From the NCBI RefSeq assembly GCF_001885585.1, contig NZ_LSRP01000068.1, positions 44,394 to 108,393 of the forward strand: a stretch of DNA of 64,000 nt. Direction: 5' to 3'. Origin of the DNA: Pararhizobium antarcticum. GTDB taxonomy: Bacteria > Pseudomonadota > Alphaproteobacteria > Rhizobiales > Rhizobiaceae. The position numbers were made by a program, and so were the translations under genes. The notes beneath the pieces were generated by a model that saw only the letters and a program-made list of their open reading frames with translations, ran no database searches and was not told where the DNA came from. This document shows, one piece after another, positions 9,032 to 16,605 of the stretch (the first letter of the stretch is position 1; each line of letters starts with the position of its first letter).

Positions 9032-9279
9032 CAGACAAAAAGATGGACGAGGAAAACGCTCGCAACTGGGAACTGATCAATACGCCTCCCGGCGTCGTAT
9101 GGTCCGGACGCACGCGCTATGCGTCCGCGACATTCTTTTACCATGGAGGCCAGATGAGCGCCGAGGTGCTGGAGGTCTACCGCATCTGTTCGCGGCTGGA
9201 TGCGGAGGATCCGCTGGATGTCTTGCGGCGGTGGGAGATCGGGAGCGAGTGGGTGGAGCGGATGGTTGGTGGCGCATGA
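9028..9279 (+). CDS. Small protein of unknown function, coupled to the GcvT-like gene
   Basis: An 83-residue frame if it starts at TTG 9028, which overlaps the TGA of the GcvT-like gene, or 78 residues from ATG 9043. The peptide is soluble and charged, with a central GVVWSGRTRYASATFFYHGG and a C-terminal helix-rich stretch with several acidic and tryptophan residues. I do not recognise a family. Its position at the end of the FAD/FAD/GcvT unit with no gap suggests co-translation and a role in the same system, for example as a small subunit. The start is uncertain because no strong ribosome site precedes 9043. Confidence 0.55.
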   Translation: MTDKKMDEENARNWELINTPPGVVWSGRTRYASATFFYHGGQMSAEVLEVYRICSRLDAEDPLDVLRRWEIGSEWVERMVGGA

Positions 9280-9325
9280 CCTCTGGCGCAGGCGGGTTCC
9301 GCTTTCGACCCCAAGCGGTAATTGC

Positions 9326-9544
9326 CTATTGCCCGGATTTGATCATCTCACGAATTTTGACCGCTTTCTCGAAATGGTCTAGCGCTTTGGTTTTGATCCA
9401 CCACTCGGCAGCTTCCATAAGGAGGTCGGGGTCCTCGTTCTTGTTCGCAAAGAACGCATAGAATGACAGACCCACACCTTCGCCCTTTTTCGCGATTTTG
9501 TCCTCGCAGACTGAAATTGCTTTCGCCCGTAAGCTCGGTCTCAT
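9326..9544 (-). CDS. Small conserved-looking protein, possibly DUF6500
   Basis: A 72-residue protein with the sequence core GLSFYAFFANKNEDPDLLME followed by AAEWWIKTKALDHFEKAVKI. It resembles a short bacterial family that I recall as DUF6500, but the family name is from memory and uncertain. The start ATG at 9544 has a reasonable minus-strand ribosome site (GAGGGCACC). It converges on the small ORF ending at 9279 and stands apart from both neighbouring catabolic blocks. Function unknown. Confidence 0.6.
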   Translation of the reverse strand: MRPSLRAKAISVCEDKIAKKGEGVGLSFYAFFANKNEDPDLLMEAAEWWIKTKALDHFEKAVKIREMIKSGQ

Positions 9545-9862
9545 GGTGCCCTCTTTTTGTGCGTGACAGGCGAGCTACTATGCCTTGCTCGCTACAGGAA
9601 TGCTGACAGCCTGGACCCAAACGGGTTGTTTCGAAAGTCAAAATTAAAGCAACACTTGTTTTCCTGACTTTTGCGACAGCCGCAATGTCTGGGGGACCTT
9701 GATCGGCCAGGCTGCGTGAGCCTTTATCCCAGTGGGTTGAAGGTGCTGGTGACAAGAGGGCAATGAACGATGACCGCTGTTGGCGCAAAGCGGTCGCCCG
9801 CCCTCGATGAAAAGGATACGCCCTCTCCGGCACTTCGTGAAATCGACTTCAACGAGAAACGA
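9545..9862. other. Intergenic stretch without a recognised gene
   Basis: About 320 bases between the small 72-residue gene and the racemase gene. Frames crossing it on both strands lack convincing starts or protein character. I see no strong hairpin terminator or repeat. It separates block A from block B. Confidence 0.5.
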
Positions 9863-10600
9863 CTATTTGTCTCTCGGCGCGAACCCCGCCATCGCCCCCA
9901 AATAGACTTTCGCCAGCGGCGTTGCATAAGACCCGCGTTTGCTCGTCGTCAGCCGTTGCGCAATCAACGCCTCCGCCTGCTTGACCGCAGCCGAGACGCC
10001 GTCGATGACCGGCACGCCGTAGTCTTCCTGCAGCGCGAAGGCGAGATCGGCCATGCCGGCGCAGCCGAGCACGATTGCCTCCGCGCCGTCCTCCTGCAGC
10101 GCCAGTTCGATCTGCCGACGCAGCTTGCCGATCGCGCCGGAATGCTCGTCTTCGAGTTCGAGCACCGGAATATCGGCCGCCCGCACCTTCGCCCGGCCGC
10201 CGAACCCATAGTGCCGCGTCAGATTTTCGAGAAGCACGCGGGAACGCTCAAGCGTGGTCACGACCGTAAAACGCTGGGCCAGAAAGCCGGCCGTCACCAG
10301 CGCGGATTCGCACAGGCCGAGAACCGGGATGCCGGCAAGCGCGCGGGCTGCATCAAGCCCGGTATCGTCGAAACAGGCGATGACGGCGGCCTGGGCACCG
10401 GCTTTTTCGCCGGCCCGGATTTCGGCCAAGAGCCCCGGCAGGGCAAGTGCCCCGTCATAATGCCCCTCGATCGAGGCAGGTCCCATCTGCGAGGTCGCAG
10501 CCATGATCTGCGTGCCCGCGCCGGCGACAGCGCGAGCCGCTTCCGCCGCCTTGTCCGTCATGGATCGGGTGGTGTTGGGATTGACGACGAGAATGCGCAT
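9863..10600 (-). CDS. Asp/Glu/hydantoin racemase family protein
   Basis: A 245-residue cytosolic enzyme of the aspartate/glutamate/hydantoin racemase superfamily. It begins MRILVVNPNTT, typical of hydantoin racemases. It retains the two catalytic cysteines used for two-base chemistry: C76 in VIACFDDTG and C180 in VLGCAGM. Substrate candidates are 5-substituted hydantoins, allantoin-like compounds or amino acids. The gene is the last of a leftward unit, five bases after the second permease at 10606-11427, so its product probably acts on what that transporter imports. No hydantoinase or carbamoylase gene is nearby, which leaves the pathway open. Confidence 0.85.
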   Translation of the reverse strand: MRILVVNPNTTRSMTDKAAEAARAVAGAGTQIMAATSQMGPASIEGHYDGALALPGLLAEIRAGEKAGAQAAVIACFDDTGLDAARALAGIPVLGLCESALVTAGFLAQRFTVVTTLERSRVLLENLTRHYGFGGRAKVRAADIPVLELEDEHSGAIGKLRRQIELALQEDGAEAIVLGCAGMADLAFALQEDYGVPVIDGVSAAVKQAEALIAQRLTTSKRGSYATPLAKVYLGAMAGFAPRDK

Positions 10601-10605
10601 GGGGA

Positions 10606-11427
10606 TCAGAGCACCTTGGCCTGCCTGCGGCGCATGATCCAGATACCGGCCAGCGCGAGCAGAATGATCGAAAAGGAAAACAACGTCGTGACCGTGCCGA
10701 GCGCATAGAGCACCGGCGTCGTCACATTGGTGGTCATGCCGTAGATTTCGAGCGGAAGCGTGTTGTAGGTGCCCGATGTCATCAGCGTGCGCGCAAACTC
10801 GTCATAGGAAAGCGTGAAGCCGAACAGGCCGACGCCAACGAGGCTGGGTGCGATCATCGGCAAAAGCACATGCCGGAAGGTTTGCCAGGAGGACGCGCCA
10901 AGGTCGCGCGCCGCTTCCTCGTAGGACGGCGAGAAACGGTTGAACACGGCAAACATGATCAGCACGCCAAACGGCAGCGTCCAGGTCAAATGCGCGCCAA
11001 AGGCCGAGGAGTACCAGGCCGGGCGAAGTCCGAACTGCTGGAAGACGACGCCAATGCCGAGCGAAATGATGATCGAGGGCACGACGAGGCTGGCGACCGT
11101 CAGGTAAAACAGCGTCGTCGATCCCCGGAACTTGTGGCGGAAGGCAAGCCCGGCGAGCAGCGACACCACGACGTTGACGATCATCACCATCACGCCGAGC
11201 GAGAAGGAGCGCTTGAACGAAGCCCCGAAATCGCCAACCGCCTGCTGTTCGAACAGGTTGAAGAACCAGTGCACGGAAAAACCGTTGAGCGGGAAGGTCA
11301 GGCCGCCGTTCGGTCCCTGGAACGACAGGATGAAGACGGCGGACAGCGGCCCATAGAGAAACAGTACGAAGAGCGTGAAGAAGGCCGCCAGAACGTAGAA
11401 TTCGAGGGTGCGTTTTTCGTGGCTCAT
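10606..11427 (-). CDS. ABC transporter permease, PotC-like
   Basis: A 273-residue inner-membrane permease with a first membrane segment at about 12-33 and the EAA motif near residue 175 (EEAARDLGASSWQTFRHVLLP). It is one base downstream of the partner permease (11429) and five bases upstream of the racemase gene, so all are co-transcribed leftward. The residues DEFARTLMTSG near the C-terminus fit the PotC/PotI branch. With the partner permease, the ATPase at 13894-14982 and the Tat-type binding protein it completes a second polyamine-like importer. Confidence 0.92.
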   Translation of the reverse strand: MSHEKRTLEFYVLAAFFTLFVLFLYGPLSAVFILSFQGPNGGLTFPLNGFSVHWFFNLFEQQAVGDFGASFKRSFSLGVMVMIVNVVVSLLAGLAFRHKFRGSTTLFYLTVASLVVPSIIISLGIGVVFQQFGLRPAWYSSAFGAHLTWTLPFGVLIMFAVFNRFSPSYEEAARDLGASSWQTFRHVLLPMIAPSLVGVGLFGFTLSYDEFARTLMTSGTYNTLPLEIYGMTTNVTTPVLYALGTVTTLFSFSIILLALAGIWIMRRRQAKVL

Positions 11428-11428
11428 C

Positions 11429-12340
11429 TCACAGTTCCTTGCGGATATCGACGACGCGCAGGATGGCCGCGACCATCAGCAGCACGATGATCAAAAGCAC
11501 CACGGCATTGGCGGCAGCGGCCGGATATTGCAGCAGCGACATCTGGTTCTTCATCATCAGCGCGACCGATGCGCTCTGCCCGCCGGACATGACCTGCACC
11601 GTCGAGAAATCCGCCATGACCAGCGTCACGACAAAGATCGAACCGATCGCCATGCCGGGCTTGGCCAGCGGAATGATGACGTTCCAGAGGATCTGCCAGC
11701 TCGTGGCACCGGCATCGCGGGCCGCCTCGATCAGCGATTTGTCGATGCGCATCAGCGTGTTGAAGATCGGTGTGACCATGAACAGCGTGTTGAGATGGAC
11801 CATGGCAAGGACAACGGCAAAATCGGAATAGAGCAGCCATTCGATCGGCACCGGGATGATGCCCATGTCGACCAGCGTCGAATTGACGAGGCCGTTGCGG
11901 CCGAGAACCGGTATCCAGGAGATCATTCGGATGATGTTCGACGTCAGGAAGGGCACGGTGCAGACCAGAAACAGCACCATCTGCATGGTCGTCGTGCGGA
12001 CGTGGAAAGCAAGGAAATAGGCGACCCAGAAACCGATTGCGAGCGTCAGGCCCCAGACCATTGCGGTGTATTTCAGCGTGTTGAGATAGGTCTTCCACGT
12101 GACCCAGGAGCCGAGCGTCTCGACATAGTTCAGCGTCATGAAATCCGGATAGAGCCCGGCGAAATCATAGTCCCAGAAGCTGACGATCGCGATCGTCAGG
12201 ATCGGCAAGAGGAAAAAGAAACCGAGGATCAGCGCCAGCGGCGCCGCCTGCAGCCAGGCGATTGCCGCCTCCGGCATGCGGAAGCCACGGGTGCGGGCCG
12301 GCGCCGGCTCGGTCGTTTCTGGCGTTAGGACTGTCGACAC
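11429..12340 (-). CDS. ABC transporter permease, PotB-like
   Basis: A 303-residue inner-membrane permease with an N-terminal cytosolic stretch, first membrane segment around residues 28-52, and an EAA-loop near 215 (EAARDAGATSWQILWNVIIP). It is the partner of the PotC-like permease directly downstream. The 221-base gap that separates it from the upstream binding-protein gene holds a GC-rich palindromic repeat, which may act as a processing or attenuation element within the operon. Confidence 0.92.
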   Translation of the reverse strand: MSTVLTPETTEPAPARTRGFRMPEAAIAWLQAAPLALILGFFFLLPILTIAIVSFWDYDFAGLYPDFMTLNYVETLGSWVTWKTYLNTLKYTAMVWGLTLAIGFWVAYFLAFHVRTTTMQMVLFLVCTVPFLTSNIIRMISWIPVLGRNGLVNSTLVDMGIIPVPIEWLLYSDFAVVLAMVHLNTLFMVTPIFNTLMRIDKSLIEAARDAGATSWQILWNVIIPLAKPGMAIGSIFVVTLVMADFSTVQVMSGGQSASVALMMKNQMSLLQYPAAAANAVVLLIIVLLMVAAILRVVDIRKEL

Positions 12341-12429
12341 CGATGGGCCTCCGGGGTGAATTCTTCGCTGTTGGACTTCGGGTCACAATCGGCGACGCTG
12401 CCTCGAAAGCTGCAGCGTTCTCGATCGAT

Positions 12430-12522
12430 CCCTCCCCCTCGTGGGGAGGGTGACCCGAAGGGTCGGGAGGGGGTTTCTTCGGTACAGAAGCCCCTCCCCA
12501 ACCCTCCCCACAAAGGGGAGGG
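12430..12522. repeat. GC-rich palindromic intergenic repeat (RIME-like), copy 1
   Basis: Two inverted repeats lie back to back: CCCTCCCC/GGGGAGGG at 12430-12450 and the same pair at 12502-12522. Between them is a longer partly self-complementary stretch (GAAGCCCCTCCCC and its partner GGGAGGGGGTTTCTTC). The architecture recalls rhizobial intergenic mosaic elements. A related copy starts at 20404 and shares at least 15 identical bases (12491-12505 with 20405-20419). It sits inside an operon, between the binding protein and the first permease. Confidence 0.65.
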
Positions 12523-12561
12523 AGTGACGCCACCGTCTCCCCGGCGGGGAGACGACAGATC

Positions 12562-13869
12562 TTACGCCGCGATGAATTCGTTCCAGCGGCGCACCATGTA
12601 GCGGTCCTCGTCCATGACCGAGTTCCAGCAGGCGACCTTGCCCATGCGCTCTTCGAACGAGCCGCCATCGCGCACCGCGCCGGCCTTCTCCATGACCTTG
12701 CCTTCCGGAGACATGATGTCGCCTGCAGCCGGCTTGCCTTCGATCCAGTAGCCCCATTCGTCGGCCGACATGAATTCCTTGGCGGTGTCCATGGCAGCGG
12801 AGTAGTAGCCCTGGCGGTTGAGATAGCCGCCGACCCAGCCGGACGTGTACCAGTTGATGTACTCATAGGCGGCGTCGAGCTGCGCACCCTCGAGGTGGGC
12901 GGCAAGACCAAGACCACCACCCCAGGAGCGATAGCCTTCTTTGAGCGGCTGGTACTTGCAGGCGATGCCTTTCGAGCGGACGGCGGCCACGGCCGGCGAC
13001 CACATCGACTGGATGACGACTTCGCCTGATGCCATCAGGTTGACCGATTCATCGAACGACTTCCAGAAGGCGCGGAACTGCCCGTCCTGCTTGGCCTTGA
13101 TCAGGAAGTCGATCGTCGTGTCGATTTCCGCCGTGGTCATGTTGCCCTTGTCGGCATATTTGATGATGCCCATGGCTTCGCAGATCATCGCCGCATCCAT
13201 GATGCCGATCGAGGGAATGTTGAGGATCGAGGTCTTGCCCTTGAAGGCCGGGTCCATGATATCGGCCCAGGAGGTGATCTCGCGGCCGACGAGGTCGGGG
13301 CGGATGCCGAGCGTGTCGGCGTTGTAGATGGTCGGAACCATCGTGAACAGTTCGGTTTCGCCCTTGGCAAAGGTCTTGTCGCCGGCCTTTTCGACATAAC
13401 CGACCGTGTGCGGCGCCGTGCCCTGCGCAATCACGCTGTCCGGCGTCAGCTTGCCGGTTTTGAACAGCGGCACGATCTTGTCGTAATATTTCAGCTTCTT
13501 GATATCCATCGGCTGGATGACGCCGGCCGGAAATACCTTCTTGAGGATCCAGTATTCGATGTCGGCGATGTCGTAACTGTCCGGCTGGGTGACGGCGCGC
13601 TGGGCGGCCGCATCCGAATCCGTTGCCGTCATTTCGAGCGTGATGCCGAGGTCGGCCTTGCACTTCTCGGCGATGGCATTGATGTTCGAAACGCCGGTGC
13701 CGAACTGGCGCAGCGTGATCGGGTTCTGTGCCCAGATCGTCGGGAAGCCCGTGACCAGGCCGGAGCCGATGATGGCACCGGTTGCGGCGGCGCCGGTCTT
13801 CAGCAATGTGCGGCGCGAGAGGCCCGCAGTCGTCTTGGTCGTCTTGGTCGTCTTGGTTTCTTCTGTCAT
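12562..13869 (-). CDS. Substrate-binding protein of ABC importer, Tat-exported
   Basis: A 435-residue extracellular solute-binding protein. A twin-arginine signal is visible at 18-24 (SRRTLLK), followed by a hydrophobic stretch, so export through the Tat system is expected. The N-terminal leader carries a KTTKTTKTT tract from a repeated 9-base unit. The mature part has binding-protein features such as YVEKAGDKTF and a C-terminal tryptophan-rich region. It lies between the ATPase gene (ends 13894) and the permease genes in a leftward operon. The ligand is unknown; the PotD-like context favours an amine or amino-acid derivative. Confidence 0.9.
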   Translation of the reverse strand: MTEETKTTKTTKTTAGLSRRTLLKTGAAATGAIIGSGLVTGFPTIWAQNPITLRQFGTGVSNINAIAEKCKADLGITLEMTATDSDAAAQRAVTQPDSYDIADIEYWILKKVFPAGVIQPMDIKKLKYYDKIVPLFKTGKLTPDSVIAQGTAPHTVGYVEKAGDKTFAKGETELFTMVPTIYNADTLGIRPDLVGREITSWADIMDPAFKGKTSILNIPSIGIMDAAMICEAMGIIKYADKGNMTTAEIDTTIDFLIKAKQDGQFRAFWKSFDESVNLMASGEVVIQSMWSPAVAAVRSKGIACKYQPLKEGYRSWGGGLGLAAHLEGAQLDAAYEYINWYTSGWVGGYLNRQGYYSAAMDTAKEFMSADEWGYWIEGKPAAGDIMSPEGKVMEKAGAVRDGGSFEERMGKVACWNSVMDEDRYMVRRWNEFIAA

Positions 13870-13893
13870 GTCCGTTCCCTTTTTATGTGTTGA

Positions 13894-14982
13894 TCAGGCG
13901 GTAACGCGGCCGAGCAGGATGACATCCTCCTCCGCCCAACTCAGAGAGACCGCATCGCCGACGGCGACGGGTTTGGCGTAGAAACTGCTGTCGCCGACGA
14001 TCACGGTAAAATCGTCGCTGCCGGCACCGATGACGGTGATCTTCACCGAGGCGCCGCGATATTCGATATTGGAGACGATGCCGTTGAAGCCGAGCCCCGG
14101 TGCCGAGGCCGGCTCGATGCGCACCCGGTCAGTGCGGATGCCGAGATCAACAGGCGCGCCGGGTTCCTGCGGATCGCCATGGACCGCAAATGTCAGGCCT
14201 TCAGGCACCTCCATCACGACCTTGCCCTCCGCGCTCGAAACGGCGCGGCCGGTCAGAACGTTGTGGTCGCCCATGAAGCGCGCCACGAAAGCAGTGGCCG
14301 GCCGCTCGAACACCTCGCGCGGCGGCGCAGCCTGCTCGATCCGGCCGTCATTCATGACGACGACGAGATCGGCCAGCGCCATCGCCTCTTCCTGGCTGTG
14401 GGTGACGTGCACGAAGGTGATGCCGAGGGTCTTCTGGAGCTTCTTCAGTTCCGCCCGCATGCGGATTTTCAGGAATGGGTCGAGAGCCGAAAGCGGTTCG
14501 TCGAGCAGAAGCGCTTCCGGATCGGTGATCAGCGCCCGGGCGAGCGCCACGCGTTGCTGCTGGCCGCCGGACAGTTGGGCCGGCCGGCGATTGGCATAGG
14601 CCTCCATCTGCATCAGTTTGAGCATGTCGAGCGCCTTTGCCCGGCGCTCCGCCTTCTCCACGCCTTTCATCTTCAGGCTGAAAGCGACATTGTCGACCAA
14701 GTCGAGATGCGGAAACAGCGCATAGGACTGGAACATCATTGCCGTGCCGCGCTTGGCCGGCGGAAAATCCGTGACAACCGTATTGCCAAGCCTGACATCA
14801 CCGAGCGAGATGCTTTCATGACCGGCGATCATCCGCAGCGTCGAGGATTTGCCGCAGCCGGAGGGACCGAGCAGGCAGCAATAGCTGCCGGCCGGAATCT
14901 TCAGGCTGATCGCATGCACGGCCGTGGTATTGCCGTAGATCTTTGAAACGGAGACAATGTCGATCTCGGAGGCTTTGGACAT
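13894..14982 (-). CDS. ABC transporter ATP-binding protein, PotA-like
   Basis: A 362-residue ATPase. Walker A GPSGCGKSS is at 39-47, signature LSGGQ at 137-141, Walker B ends D161/E162, and the H-loop is VTHSQEEAM. A TOBE-type C-terminal domain follows. It is the first gene of the leftward operon ATPase, binding protein, permease, permease, racemase. It is divergent from the GntR regulator, with about 275 bases between the two starts. The regulator probably controls this promoter. Confidence 0.92.
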   Translation of the reverse strand: MSKASEIDIVSVSKIYGNTTAVHAISLKIPAGSYCCLLGPSGCGKSSTLRMIAGHESISLGDVRLGNTVVTDFPPAKRGTAMMFQSYALFPHLDLVDNVAFSLKMKGVEKAERRAKALDMLKLMQMEAYANRRPAQLSGGQQQRVALARALITDPEALLLDEPLSALDPFLKIRMRAELKKLQKTLGITFVHVTHSQEEAMALADLVVVMNDGRIEQAAPPREVFERPATAFVARFMGDHNVLTGRAVSSAEGKVVMEVPEGLTFAVHGDPQEPGAPVDLGIRTDRVRIEPASAPGLGFNGIVSNIEYRGASVKITVIGAGSDDFTVIVGDSSFYAKPVAVGDAVSLSWAEEDVILLGRVTA

Positions 14983-15157
14983 GAAGACTGTTCCCTATTA
15001 TTGGAAACAGACAAAGCATCAAGCGTGCCAGTTGCGGGCTTAAGCGTTAAACCACTGAAATTAAACGGATCGAGAAAATGTGTCCGGTTCTCCACCGACA
15101 GTATCCCGATTTTGCACTGCCCATAATTTGAGCGTTTTGTTTTCAATGAAGGCAGTT

Positions 15158-15169
15158 ATTGTATACAAT
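15158..15169. promoter_or_regulatory. Perfect palindrome, candidate GntR (FCD) operator
   Basis: ATTGTATACAAT is a perfect 12-base palindrome with the TTGTATACAA core typical of FadR/FCD-type GntR operators. It lies between the divergent ABC operon (start 14982) and the GntR gene. The longest GntR frame runs through it, so the site argues for a regulator start downstream (15182 or 15257). It probably mediates autoregulation and control of the transporter operon. Confidence 0.65.
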
Positions 15170-15256
15170 ACAGACGGCAGAATGCCGACAAAATCCCGGT
15201 TAACTTTGGCCGGCATCTGCGCTAAGAGTGACGCATCGAACTGGAATACGACGACG

Positions 15257-15967
15257 ATGACGACTGCCGGAAAATCCATCTTCAGCGACGAGGGCGCCGA
15301 TGTCAGCGCTCACCATATCCGCGTCGCCATCCGCGATGCAATCGTCGAGCGTCGGCTGGCACCCGGCACGAAGCTGACGGAAACCGATGTCGGCACTCTC
15401 TTCAACGTCAGTCGCACGCTGGTCCGCGGCGCCTTGCAGGCGCTTTCCTATGAAGGTCTCGTTCATGTCGAGAAAAACCGTGGCGCCTTCGTTGCCCACC
15501 CCTCTCCCGAGGAAGCCCGCCAGATCTTTGCCACCCGCCGGCTGATAGAGCCCGGTATCGTGACCGAGGCGATGAAGCACATCACGCCAAAGGATGTGTC
15601 GGACCTTCGGGATCTGCTGGCGGCGGAGGAAAGGCTGACTGTCGAACGCGGCCAGTCGGCGCGTCGGGCCGAAATCAAGGCGTCTGGCGATTTTCACCTG
15701 GCACTGTCGGCAATTGCACGAAACGCCATCATGCTGCGCTTCATGGACGAACTGGTCGCCCGATCCTCCCTGGTCATCGCGCTCTACGGGCAGTCCAGCA
15801 TCTCGAGCTGCGGCCACAACGATCACCGCGACATTGTCGAGGCACTGGAAGCGCGCGATCAGGCCCTGGCCTGCCGGTTGATGCTGCATCATATCGATCA
15901 TATCGAGGCCGATCTCGACCTTCGCATCAAGAAGGGCGCGGACCTCAAGGAAGCGCTCAATCTCTGA
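15257..15967 (+). CDS. GntR-family transcriptional regulator, FCD (FadR) subgroup
   Basis: A 236-residue regulator. The winged helix-turn-helix is at about 18-75 (IRDAIVERRLAPGTKLTETD, then LFNVSRTLVRGALQALSYEG). An FCD all-helical ligand-binding domain follows, with the metal-ligand-like pattern of D and H residues (GDFHLALS, NDHRDIVEAL, MLHHIDHIE). The frame is open from 15080, but that start would include the palindromic operator at 15158-15169. ATG 15257 gives a normal family length; ATG 15182 would add 25 residues. It is divergent from the ABC operon and probably regulates it in response to the substrate or a metabolite. Confidence 0.85.
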   Translation: MTTAGKSIFSDEGADVSAHHIRVAIRDAIVERRLAPGTKLTETDVGTLFNVSRTLVRGALQALSYEGLVHVEKNRGAFVAHPSPEEARQIFATRRLIEPGIVTEAMKHITPKDVSDLRDLLAAEERLTVERGQSARRAEIKASGDFHLALSAIARNAIMLRFMDELVARSSLVIALYGQSSISSCGHNDHRDIVEALEARDQALACRLMLHHIDHIEADLDLRIKKGADLKEALNL

Positions 15968-16143
15968 CACCTGCCGTCAGCGCGGATCGCCCGGCGGGCA
16001 CAGTGGGAGTTGCCCGGAACCGCCTGTCGGGAGAACAATATTTCCCTTTATAAACAGATACAAACACATGAAAAATCGGCGGAACCAAATGCCCGTCGCC
16101 GCGTTTCTCGCTCGCCTATTTGTAATGCAAGGACGAGAAGATC

Positions 16144-16380
16144 GTGAGCTACAAGAGTTTCCCAAATCCCATCCGCATCATCATCCGCAGCAGCCAGGAA
16201 CTCATCATAGCAACCGCATGGGACGCCGTCGAGTTTCTGCGCAACTGGCCGGCATGCAGGGACCGGGCCTACCGTCGCGCCCTGCAGCATTGCCTTGACG
16301 CACTGGACGGCATCACGAGCCCGAAGAAGGCCCATGCCGCTTTTGCCGATGCCGCGCGTCAGGCGGGCATACTGGCATGA
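16144..16380 (+). CDS. DUF982 domain protein
   Basis: A 78-residue protein with the DUF982 pattern seen often in rhizobia: an N-terminal beta stretch (PIRIIIRSSQELIIATAWDA), VEFLRNWPACRDRAYRRAL, and a C-terminal ALDGITSPKKAHAAFADAAR. The start is GTG at 16144, preceded by AAGGACGAG. DUF982 proteins are short, numerous in Rhizobiales genomes and of unknown function. It stands alone in the gap between the GntR regulator and the dmm operon. Confidence 0.75.
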   Translation: MSYKSFPNPIRIIIRSSQELIIATAWDAVEFLRNWPACRDRAYRRALQHCLDALDGITSPKKAHAAFADAARQAGILA

Positions 16381-16560
16381 AACGCACAACCGGGCACTAA
16401 CGCGCGCGCCGCACGACAAGGTGCCGACCACACCGCCCGAACGTCCGATTGCCATTGCCAAACGCCCGCCCCATATCCCGGCGGGAGTTTTCGCGTGTAA
16501 ATTTGAAAGGCGAAAAACGCAGAGATGGGCTTGCCGTTCCCAAAAACGCGAATATACTCA

Positions 16561-16575
16561 GGAATAATTATTTCC
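16561..16575. promoter_or_regulatory. AT-rich inverted repeat upstream of the dmm operon
   Basis: GGAATAATTATTTCC is a near-perfect palindrome 31 bases before the dmmD start at 16606. A second partly overlapping inverted repeat (ATTTC ... GAAAT, 16570-16586) follows it. This is the only strongly AT-rich symmetric element in the 225-base gap, so it is the natural place for promoter or operator contacts. The cognate regulator is not evident. Confidence 0.35.
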
Positions 16576-16605
16576 ACAGAGTGAAATAAATCAAGGGAAC
16601 TGATC

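Noticed and set aside
15080..15256. Extended start of the GntR regulator at 15080.
   Set aside because: The extension would run through the perfect operator palindrome at 15158-15169 and give a 59-residue leader unlike the family.
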